A stretch of DNA of 6,628 nucleotides, taken from NCBI GenBank assembly GCA_001796785.1, contig MGNL01000143.1, forward strand, positions 1-6,628, written 5' to 3'. The stretch's first letter is position 1. Every line of letters begins with the position of its first letter. The DNA comes from Chloroflexi bacterium RBG_16_51_16. GTDB lineage: Bacteria > Chloroflexota > Anaerolineae > Anaerolineales > Villigracilaceae. The position numbers and the translations under genes were made by a program. The notes below the pieces were generated by a model, which saw only the letters and a program-made list of their open reading frames with translations, did no database searches and was not told where the DNA came from. Positions 1 to 6,104 of this stretch are shown here, one piece after another.

Positions 1-612
1 CCGAAGTTGGGTTGGTGGGTCAGTGAAAAGGACGCTGGCCAAACCGATGCGATCAACAAGGGATTTTCACGCGTCGAGGGTCAGATATTCGCCTGGTTAA
101 ACTCGGATGACACTTATGAACCTAGGGCAGTGAGCCGTGCGGTGGGATTCTTACTGGAGCACCCATCGGTGGGAATGGTGTACGGCGATGCGAATTACAT
201 CAATGAGCAAGGGAAAATTCTCGGTAAATTTCCTGCAGCTCAAACAGATGATCGCTTGCTGCGGCAGGGTTATGTCCATATCCCCCAGCAGGCAGCCTTC
301 TTCAAAGGCGACCTGTGGCGGTCGGTGGGTCCGCTCGATCCCACATTTTTCTTTGCGATGGATTACGATCTTTGGAGGCGATTAGCCAAACTCACCACCA
401 TTCGTTACTGGAAAGGACAGGTTCTTGGTAATTTCCGGATCCATCCCGGGGGGAAGAGTTTTACTGCGGATGACCGCTGCTGGCCGGAAATGCTCCGTGT
501 TCACTACAGGGAAGGCGGCTCGTTCTTTTCGATTATCATATTTAAATATTATCTTCGGAAAGTACTGGCGCCCTTCTGGAATTGGTATAAATGGCGCAGA
601 ATAAACCTGTAG
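1..612 (+). CDS. Family 2 glycosyltransferase, 5'-truncated by the window edge
   Basis: The frame is open from base 1 to a TAG at 610-612, giving 203 residues; the true start lies upstream. An apparent TTG start at 7 is not credible because the conserved core is already under way there. Counting from the first codon, visible GT2 (GT-A fold) features are a GQTDAINKG segment (13-21), typical of family members that read 'sD.GqsDAiNkG', and a WLNSDD stretch (32-37) holding the metal/nucleotide-sugar binding acidic motif. Further on are HIPQQAAFF (93-101) and MDYDLWRRLA (120-129), matching the acceptor-side 'DyDlw.Rla' motif. The C-terminus is basic and aromatic (YYLRKVLAPFWNWYKWRR), suggesting membrane association, but no clear transmembrane span is present. 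The role is transfer of a sugar from a nucleotide-sugar to a growing, probably lipid-linked glycan at the cytoplasmic face. Donor and acceptor cannot be told from sequence. It is followed after 12 nt by the Wzz-like gene, consistent with one exopolysaccharide operon. Confidence 0.93.
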   Translation, partial: PKLGWWVSEKDAGQTDAINKGFSRVEGQIFAWLNSDDTYEPRAVSRAVGFLLEHPSVGMVYGDANYINEQGKILGKFPAAQTDDRLLRQGYVHIPQQAAFFKGDLWRSVGPLDPTFFFAMDYDLWRRLAKLTTIRYWKGQVLGNFRIHPGGKSFTADDRCWPEMLRVHYREGGSFFSIIIFKYYLRKVLAPFWNWYKWRRINL

Positions 613-624
613 GCTAAATTACCT

Positions 625-1260
625 ATGAATACCATTCTCTCCCCTGCTTCCGGCGAGGATCTTATCCGATTGTTGCGAGCCTGGCGTTTCTGGTTGAGCA
701 GCGGCGTCATCGGTGCGGTTATCGGCTTGATGATTTATTTTATTGCCCCTCCACCTTTTCGTTCCCTTGCCACGGTCAATGTGGATTTCAATATGGAACA
801 AGCCTGGTCTGCGGAGACCGACCGCCAGCAATTCTATTATCTTGAAAGAGAAACCCGCAAGCTTGTGGAGATCGCCTGGTCGGATTCGGTCATGGATGCA
901 GTTGCCAACCAGGTTAAGGGAGTGACAGTGCCTGAACTCCGAGAAGAATTACTCCAACTCGGACAGCCAGGCGAAGCAGGCTGGCATTTCTACGCCGATG
1001 CCACCCAGCCTGAATTGGCTGCCGAGCTCGCCTCGACCTGGGCAGAGGTATTCACTTTGCATGCCAGGGAAAGGATTGCCTCGGAGAAGGGGATAAGCTC
1101 CAGTATCACACTCGACTTGACTCAATCGGCGCATCTGCCTGTTGATAGAAGCATCCCGTTCAGTATTTATATGCTGGCAGGTGCCGTGGCAACCAGTGTG
1201 ATAAGTGCACTAGTGCTGCTGTTCATGCCTGCAAAGATAACCGAAAATCGCAGCAAGTGA
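625..1260 (+). CDS. Short Wzz-like polysaccharide chain-length/co-polymerase protein
   Basis: A 211-residue protein with the two-span layout of polysaccharide co-polymerases: a short cytoplasmic N-terminus (1-22), TM1 about 23-41, an extracytoplasmic domain about 45-178, and TM2 about 180-201 followed by a short polar tail. A proline signature precedes TM2 (LPVDRSIPFS, 171-180), as in Wzz proteins. The segment GWHFYADATQPELAAELA (119-136) followed by STWAEVF resembles the Wzz-domain region in which prolines and 'A..lAN.w...f' recur. Family members (Wzz, WzzE, Wzc N-domain) regulate glycan chain length together with Wzy. This one is short (Wzz is usually above 300 residues), lacks the long coiled-coil excursion, and has no C-terminal tyrosine kinase domain. 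The ATG at 625 has no strong Shine-Dalgarno (only AGG at 611-613). The start is chosen because it gives a plausible N-terminus before TM1. Position between a glycosyltransferase and a Wzy-like gene supports the assignment; exact function is inferred. Confidence 0.78.
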   Translation: MNTILSPASGEDLIRLLRAWRFWLSSGVIGAVIGLMIYFIAPPPFRSLATVNVDFNMEQAWSAETDRQQFYYLERETRKLVEIAWSDSVMDAVANQVKGVTVPELREELLQLGQPGEAGWHFYADATQPELAAELASTWAEVFTLHARERIASEKGISSSITLDLTQSAHLPVDRSIPFSIYMLAGAVATSVISALVLLFMPAKITENRSK

Positions 1261-1296
1261 ACAGGAAAACGCTCAAAATTGACTGGTAAATAGATC

Positions 1297-2745
1297 ATGC
1301 GATCTCTCATATCTCTGGAAAAGGGCGCCCGATTCTTTTGGGCTGCAGCTCTGGTCAGCTTGCCTGTTACCAGCTTTCGGTATTTTCCATTCGTCGGGGA
1401 AGGTACATTTGTACGTCCTCTTGCAATATACCCATTAGCGTGTTTGTTAATCGTACTGACCATCCAGATACTCCGCCGGGAGATCTCCTGGCCTCTCTCC
1501 GGTGCAGTGGTACCCCTTACCGGATTGGTCCTGGTCGCGGCTGCGACATCCGTTCTAGGCATCCTTTTAGCTCCCATTGAATTGCGCGGGCAAACGATCC
1601 TTGAACGCGAATTGCGGGCCTGGCTAACGTTGATCATCGGACTTATTTTTTTCCTTTCAACGGTTTTAATGAATCAGGGAGAGACTCATCTCGGCTTCAC
1701 GGTCAGTTGGCTGCTGGTCGGGTTGGTCCTCGATCTAGCCTGGAGCGGACTGCAGGCGATCACATTTTATACGCCTTTTTTGCAGAAAGAAACCGTGACC
1801 CATTGGCAATTGATCTTTTCGATGCGCGAACTTGTTCGGACCAACCGAATTTCCGGTCTGGCATACGAACCGGGCTGGTTGGCTGGTCAGATGACAACCG
1901 TTTATCTTCCCTGGTTGTTCGCCTCCTTAATAACGGGCATAAGAGTAACCCGTTGGCGCTGGTTTGAACCGGTCTTGTTCATCAGCGCCATTCTTCTAAT
2001 TCTCGCAAGTTATTCAAGGGGCGGTCTCATTCAGGCTGTAGGAGCCGCTTTCCTGACCTTCCTGATCGCCGGCAGTGGGAAACTTCGCAGCGCTTGGAAA
2101 TGGTTTTACGCAGGATTTCAAAACGGGTCCGGCTTGTTCGCGAGGTTGGGAATTATTCTCCTCACCGCAGCGATCCTGGTTACCTCCGTGGTATATCTGG
2201 GTCAGAAAAATTATCTCTCCCGTCTGTGGAACACAGATGCGGAGAGTGTGGAGGAGTTTGTCATCGAAAATTCCGCCGGAGCCAGGGCTGCGTATAACAT
2301 CGGGGCATTGGCGGCCTACCACGCTCATCCCTGGACAGGAGTGGGTTTGGGATCAAGCGGTTTTTATATTTACTCCAATCTCCCCGATTGGGCTTTGACA
2401 ACTGTGCCTGAGATTGCACGACAGCTCAGTCCGGAGAATCAACTTTATCCCAATCCTAAAAATTTATATATCCGCTTGCTGGCTGAAACCGGTTTGATCG
2501 GATTTTTGCTTTTCGCCGCGTACCTATTAGCAATCCTTGGTGACGCTCTAGCAGCGTTGATGAAGAAAGAGATGATCTGGCATTTTCTTGGAACGGCGGG
2601 TTTATTCACTTGGGTGGCTTTGTTGTTATATAACTTCACCCAGGATTCATTCGCTACACCGAACATTTGGATCAATTTTGGTGTCCTCGCGGGCATTTCC
2701 GGAGGGGCTTTGTATGCAGGGAAAACCAAAGGGAGGCAGACGTGA
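1297..2745 (+). CDS. O-antigen polymerase/ligase-like integral membrane protein (Wzy/WaaL, Wzy_C family)
   Basis: A 482-residue, very hydrophobic protein with about 12 predicted spans (roughly 12-30, 42-59, 66-92, 108-125, 134-155, 196-213, 223-238, 244-258, 282-301, 399-416, 430-446, 458-475). A large extracytoplasmic loop lies at about 302-395. Family-typical motifs are NRISGLAYEPGW (183-194), SYSRGGL (238-244, Arg241), HPWTGVGLG (344-352) and PKNLYIRLLAETGLIGF (387-403). The last corresponds to the 'HNlyL.llaE.GliG' motif of Wzy_C proteins, but the usual His is Lys388 here. Such enzymes polymerise undecaprenyl-linked repeat units, or ligate a finished glycan to an acceptor, on the outer side of the cytoplasmic membrane. 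Polymerase is favoured over lipid A-core ligase because the adjacent gene is Wzz-like, but sequence alone does not separate them. No clear Shine-Dalgarno precedes the ATG at 1297; an in-frame TAG at 1291-1293 rules out an upstream start. The stop overlaps the next gene by 4 nt. Confidence 0.9.
   Translation: MRSLISLEKGARFFWAAALVSLPVTSFRYFPFVGEGTFVRPLAIYPLACLLIVLTIQILRREISWPLSGAVVPLTGLVLVAAATSVLGILLAPIELRGQTILERELRAWLTLIIGLIFFLSTVLMNQGETHLGFTVSWLLVGLVLDLAWSGLQAITFYTPFLQKETVTHWQLIFSMRELVRTNRISGLAYEPGWLAGQMTTVYLPWLFASLITGIRVTRWRWFEPVLFISAILLILASYSRGGLIQAVGAAFLTFLIAGSGKLRSAWKWFYAGFQNGSGLFARLGIILLTAAILVTSVVYLGQKNYLSRLWNTDAESVEEFVIENSAGARAAYNIGALAAYHAHPWTGVGLGSSGFYIYSNLPDWALTTVPEIARQLSPENQLYPNPKNLYIRLLAETGLIGFLLFAAYLLAILGDALAALMKKEMIWHFLGTAGLFTWVALLLYNFTQDSFATPNIWINFGVLAGISGGALYAGKTKGRQT
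2731..2736 (+). promoter_or_regulatory. Ribosome binding site deciding the sulfotransferase GTG start
   Basis: GGGAGG lies 5 nt upstream of the GTG at 2742. It is the only strong Shine-Dalgarno-like sequence ahead of any start in the window. It fixes the start of the sulfotransferase at 2742 rather than at the in-frame ATG at 2667. Confidence 0.7.
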
Positions 2746-3470
2746 TCGTCCTGTCCGTCGGCATGCCCCGGGCGGGATCCGGCTGGCACTTTAACCTGAT
2801 CCACGATCTGCTGAAATCAGCGGGCAGCTCGGATTCTCGGGAGGTGCGCAAGCGATACCATCTTGAGGGAATCCTGACCGAAGTCAATTGCAATATCGGT
2901 GTACTTTCCACACGCAGGCTGGCGATGTTGCTCCGACCTGCGATCATGGAAAACAATTTTGTGATCAAGGCGCATTCCGCACCGACGATGACATCGCGCT
3001 TGTTCCACCGGTTGGGCTTGCTGCGAATTACCTACATCTATCGCGATCCAAGAGATGCGATGCTTTCAGCCTACGAATTTGGAAGGCGGGCGGTCCTCAA
3101 GGGCCGACCTAATGCGTTTTCGCATTTGACGGATTTTGAAACCACAATTAATTTCATGTTGGATTATGTATATATATGGCAATCATGGATAAGGCAAAAA
3201 AACATTTTGGCAGCCCGTTATGAGGACCTATTAACTGACTATGAAAGCGAATCCACACGACTAGTCAAGTTCCTTCAGCTTAACCCAGACAGCGCATCCG
3301 TAAAGAAAGTCATAGCAGATTACCGTCCGGCAGAGGTTGAAGCTCAAACAGGTCTTCATTTTTATAAAGGTAAAATCGGGCGTTTTCGTAAGGAATATGA
3401 TACCGATCAACAAACTCAAATGATCCAGAAATTTGGAAAATTCCTCCCGCGGATGGGGTATTCAGTTTAA
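2742..3470 (+). CDS. Sulfotransferase family protein (PAPS-dependent)
   Basis: 242 residues from the GTG at 2742, which overlaps the upstream TGA (GTGA, 2742-2745) and sits 5 nt after GGGAGG. An in-frame ATG at 2667 would add 25 unrelated residues, so it is not used. Family motifs are all present. The 5'-phosphosulfate loop is PRAGSGW (9-15), right after the first beta strand IVLSVG. VIKAHSAP (74-81) follows. The 3'-phosphate motif is YIYRDPRDAMLSAYEF (98-113; Arg101, Ser109), and ARYEDLL (158-164) follows it. The C-terminal KGKIGRFRKEYD (209-220) matches the family's 'rkGkvGdWrn.ft' region. The reaction moves a sulfuryl group from PAPS to a hydroxyl or amino acceptor. The gene ends a glycan operon, so sulfation of the polysaccharide or its precursor is the simplest inference, though a lipid or small molecule is possible. 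There is no signal peptide or membrane span, implying cytoplasmic action. GC content drops sharply in the second half of the gene (see findings). Confidence 0.9.
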   Translation: MIVLSVGMPRAGSGWHFNLIHDLLKSAGSSDSREVRKRYHLEGILTEVNCNIGVLSTRRLAMLLRPAIMENNFVIKAHSAPTMTSRLFHRLGLLRITYIYRDPRDAMLSAYEFGRRAVLKGRPNAFSHLTDFETTINFMLDYVYIWQSWIRQKNILAARYEDLLTDYESESTRLVKFLQLNPDSASVKKVIADYRPAEVEAQTGLHFYKGKIGRFRKEYDTDQQTQMIQKFGKFLPRMGYSV

Positions 3471-3524
3471 TTGTCCAGATGATTTTCGTCGGGGAAATCC
3501 AAGGTGTAATCCACTTGTAACGCA

Positions 3525-3550
3525 GTTGCTTTGCTCGAGCAACCTTTTTT
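3525..3550 (+). terminator. Probable Rho-independent terminator closing the polysaccharide operon
   Basis: GTTGCT (3525-3530) and AGCAAC (3538-3543) form a 6-bp perfect stem around a 7-nt loop. After one C comes a run of six T (3545-3550). It lies 55 nt after the sulfotransferase stop and just before the kinase gene, exactly where an operon end is expected. The stem is short with only three G-C pairs, so efficiency may be modest. Part of the element is also a 12-bp perfect palindrome (3531-3542, TTGCTCGAGCAA), which offers an alternative fold. Confidence 0.65.
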
Positions 3551-3559
3551 CGTTATCAT
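3531..3559 (+). promoter_or_regulatory. Weak candidate sigma70-type promoter for the kinase-hydrolase pair
   Basis: TATCAT (3554-3559) matches the -10 consensus at five of six positions. Seventeen bases upstream is TTGCTC (3531-3536), which matches the -35 consensus only in TTG. The expected transcription start is about 3566, the A of the kinase ATG, so the message would be leaderless. The -35 overlaps the proposed terminator hairpin. This is a pattern match only; such matches arise by chance. Confidence 0.25.
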
Positions 3560-3565
3560 GGAAAA

Positions 3566-5314
3566 ATGCATCGATTCGATAGTCCGTACATGGCGGACTG
3601 GTTTGCCATATCCATGCGCTGGATCGTGCTCGTCGGCTTGGTTGTTTCCCTTGGGTTAGCCGAGCAAATTAAATGGGAAATCGTGTGGCTTTTGATCATC
3701 CTGGTCGGCTGGAACCTCGGCATGACCGCATTCGCCGGAATGAACACGCGTCTCAAATTCCACCGCCCAATCAGTATGGCTGTCGACATGATCCTTACCG
3801 GAGCATTTTTTGTGGTTCAGGGAGGATTGAATGGCCCCGCTTTCTGGGCGGTAGTGCTGCCGATCATCAACGGTGCCATATTCTATGAATTATGGGGTGC
3901 TTTGATCGCGGCCATACTGATCAGCATGCTGCTCATCATCACAACGGCTGGATCACAAGGCAACCTTTCCCTGGCGATCGCCGTGGGATTTGGTTTCTAT
4001 GTGCTTGCCTTCCTGTTTGGCTTGCTCGGACACAGCCTTATATTCCATATCCGGCGAAACCGGCAGCTCTGGTACGATTCGGAGGATCGGAAACATCGAG
4101 TCCAAACAGAGAGACTGCGAGCGCTGTACGAACTGACCTCCACCCTGGCTGCCACATTGAGTTATAAGCGGGTGCTTGATTCAGCATTGGAGATGGGCGC
4201 CAGCGCACTCAATCCCAACCCCGGTGACGCTGCGATGGATCAGCTGGTAGCGGCCGTTCTGTTGTTCAAAGGTGGGAGACTCAAAGTTGGTGCTTCCCGC
4301 CGTTTTACAAATGCGGATAAAAACCTGGACTTTGACGGCAGTGAGGGTGTTCTCAAGCGGTTGTTTGACGAAGGTGAACCTTTGCTGATCGATTCAATCA
4401 ACCGCGATCCAGAGCTTGGTCGCATCATCGCTCTGCGCAATTGCCCCTCCTCCTATAATTTTCCTCTGCGCAGTGGATTTAATGTCTATGGCGCGCTTTT
4501 ATTTGCCCATCCGTCCCAGAAATTTTTTACCGCCGACCGGCGGGAAATCCTGGATATCATCAGCCATCAGGCGGTGATCGCCATCCAGAATGCCCGTCTT
4601 TATCAAGATCTGGTCGAGGAAAAGGAAAGGATGATCGAGGTCCACGAGGAAGCACGCAAGAAACTTGCCCGGGACCTGCACGATGGGCCGACCCAATCCG
4701 TATCCGCGATTGCCATGAGGATCGACCTGGCTCGGCGAATGATCACCAGGGACGTCAGTGCAGCCAGCGATGAACTCGCTAAACTTGAACAGCTGGCCCA
4801 GCGCACCACCAAGGAGATCCGTCATATGCTTTTCACCTTGCGTCCGTTAATCCTTGAATCCCAGGGCTTGACTGCCGCACTGAAGGCCATGGCTGACAAG
4901 CTGAATGAAACCTATGATCAGAAGGTGACCATCCAGGTGGATGAACGCGTCGCCACCCAGCTTGAAATGGGTAAACAGGGTGTAATTTTTTACATCGTGG
5001 AGGAAGCGGTCAACAACGCCCGCAAACATGCACATGCCAATGCGATCGGTGTCAGGCTCCAATCCATGGACTCGGCAATGGCAATGCTGGAGATCGCTGA
5101 TGACGGGGTGGGTTTTGATGTTAAAAACGTCATGCAGGGCTATGATAACCGCGCCTCTTCGAGCCTTGGTATGACAAACCTGCGGGAGAGAACGGAACTG
5201 GTGAACGGTTTGCTGCAGATCGATTCAGCGCCGGGGCAGGGCACGCGAGTGCAAGTTTATATACCCCTGACAGAGGAAGCCGCAGAACGACTCCACACAC
5301 TTCAAAAACAATAA
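3566..5314 (+). CDS. Membrane sensor histidine kinase, GAF + HisKA_3 + HATPase_c (NarL-type partner class)
   Basis: 582 residues. The N-terminal sensor/membrane region has about six spans (15-32, 37-58, 70-87, 91-108, 111-128, 134-161) with short loops, so no large extracytoplasmic domain is evident. A GAF domain follows (about 183-345, including FPLRSGFNVYGALLFA). A charged helical linker (345-368) leads to the HisKA_3 dimerisation domain, with RKKLARDLHDGPTQ at 364-377. His372 is the predicted phosphoacceptor, and Asp373/Gln377 form the DxxxQ motif associated with phosphatase activity in NarX-like kinases. HATPase_c motifs are the N box EEAVNNARKHAHA (479-491), DDGVGFD (512-518) and SSLGMTNLRERTE (532-544). 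Kinases of this class normally phosphorylate LuxR/NarL-family regulators, but none is adjacent here. The start is the ATG at 3566; a second ATG at residue 9 (3590) is possible, and neither has a good Shine-Dalgarno. The hydrolase gene begins one base after its stop, suggesting co-transcription and translational coupling. The signal sensed is unknown. Confidence 0.93.
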   Translation: MHRFDSPYMADWFAISMRWIVLVGLVVSLGLAEQIKWEIVWLLIILVGWNLGMTAFAGMNTRLKFHRPISMAVDMILTGAFFVVQGGLNGPAFWAVVLPIINGAIFYELWGALIAAILISMLLIITTAGSQGNLSLAIAVGFGFYVLAFLFGLLGHSLIFHIRRNRQLWYDSEDRKHRVQTERLRALYELTSTLAATLSYKRVLDSALEMGASALNPNPGDAAMDQLVAAVLLFKGGRLKVGASRRFTNADKNLDFDGSEGVLKRLFDEGEPLLIDSINRDPELGRIIALRNCPSSYNFPLRSGFNVYGALLFAHPSQKFFTADRREILDIISHQAVIAIQNARLYQDLVEEKERMIEVHEEARKKLARDLHDGPTQSVSAIAMRIDLARRMITRDVSAASDELAKLEQLAQRTTKEIRHMLFTLRPLILESQGLTAALKAMADKLNETYDQKVTIQVDERVATQLEMGKQGVIFYIVEEAVNNARKHAHANAIGVRLQSMDSAMAMLEIADDGVGFDVKNVMQGYDNRASSSLGMTNLRERTELVNGLLQIDSAPGQGTRVQVYIPLTEEAAERLHTLQKQ

Positions 5315-5315
5315 C

Positions 5316-6104
5316 ATGCCTGCGACAGGAAGCCTGTTTTATTTTGGTCATCAGACCCAGGCTCTTAACCAGCTGCCTGTCTTTTTCATCCACGGTGCGG
5401 GGGGTACGCACATGCACTGGCCGCCCCATCTTCGTCGCTTAGCCGGCTGCCGAATTTATGCGCCGGACCTGCCCGGTCACGGCAAATCCGGTGGCGTGGG
5501 GAGGAGCTCGATAGACGATTATGCCCAGGACCTGGTCGAATTCATGTCGTTCGTTGATATTCCATCGGCTGTATGGATTGGTCATTCGATGGGCAGTGCA
5601 ATTGCCCTGGCGACCGCCATCCTTCATCCAGAGAGAGTCAAGGCGCTGGTATTGATTGGCAGCGGTGCAAAATTAAGAGTCCAGCCGGTGATCCTAAGTT
5701 CAATTGGCGACCCAAAATTACTAGAGAGTGCCGTTGGTATGTTGATCGACCGGTTATATGGAAGCAACGCAGATCCGAAACTACGGGAGCTAGGCTACAA
5801 ACAACTGCTGGAGAACCGTTCCGGCATACTCCATGACGATCTGTTAGCCTGTGATAATTTTAATATACGGGATCAATTGAACAAGGTCAGACAGCCCACC
5901 TTGATCTTGTGTGGTCGCGAGGATTGGATGACACCCGTAAAATTTTCAGAGTACCTGGCTGCGAATATAGCCCGCTCGAGTTTGCACATCCATCAGGATG
6001 GAGGTCATATGCTCATGCTTGAACAACCAGACTGGGTGTTGAAGGAAATCGAAAATTTCCTGCAGCCTTTCAAGAATCAAGGAACTCTAACAATCCGGGA
6101 ATAA
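5316..6104 (+). CDS. Alpha/beta hydrolase fold protein
   Basis: 262 residues, the usual length for a single-domain alpha/beta hydrolase. The oxyanion-hole region is FFIHGAGG (23-30), followed by YAPDLPGHGKS (48-58). The nucleophile elbow GHSMGS (89-94) places Ser91 as nucleophile. The acid is probably Asp203 in LCGREDWMTP (198-207), and the base is His231 in DGGHMLMLEQP (228-238), so the triad is complete. A cap/lid of helices probably spans about 120-185. There is no signal peptide or membrane segment, so it should be cytoplasmic. Substrate cannot be deduced: esterase, lactonase, C-C bond hydrolase, haloperoxidase-like and RsbQ-like signalling roles are all compatible with this fold. Its ATG is one base after the kinase stop and has no Shine-Dalgarno, so translation is probably coupled to the kinase. 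The 3' end overlaps the convergent diphosphatase gene by 35 nt. Confidence 0.93.
   Translation: MPATGSLFYFGHQTQALNQLPVFFIHGAGGTHMHWPPHLRRLAGCRIYAPDLPGHGKSGGVGRSSIDDYAQDLVEFMSFVDIPSAVWIGHSMGSAIALATAILHPERVKALVLIGSGAKLRVQPVILSSIGDPKLLESAVGMLIDRLYGSNADPKLRELGYKQLLENRSGILHDDLLACDNFNIRDQLNKVRQPTLILCGREDWMTPVKFSEYLAANIARSSLHIHQDGGHMLMLEQPDWVLKEIENFLQPFKNQGTLTIRE

Noticed and set aside
1167..1637. Long open frame on the minus strand (156 residues)
   Set aside because: It lies antisense to the Wzz-like and Wzy-like genes, which have clear membrane and motif signatures. The antisense protein is low-complexity and basic, with no recognisable domain.
2667..2741. In-frame ATG upstream extending the sulfotransferase by 25 residues
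   Set aside because: It would overlap the polymerase gene by 79 nt, has no ribosome binding site, and adds residues unlike the family. The GTG at 2742 has a strong GGGAGG and starts directly on the first beta strand.
3160..3180. TA-rich run (tatgtatatatatgg) as an internal promoter
   Set aside because: It lies mid-gene in the sulfotransferase with no downstream start it would serve, and encodes the in-frame YVYIW residues.
4499..4825. Minus-strand open frame of 108 residues inside the kinase gene
   Set aside because: It mirrors the GAF-HisKA_3 coding region, whose conserved motifs explain the sequence. No ribosome binding site or domain supports it.
6043..6061. 7-bp inverted repeat AGGAAAT / ATTTCCT, a possible terminator for rdgB on the minus strand
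   Set aside because: The stem is A-T rich and no T-run follows on either strand. It lies in hydrolase coding sequence and is likely chance.
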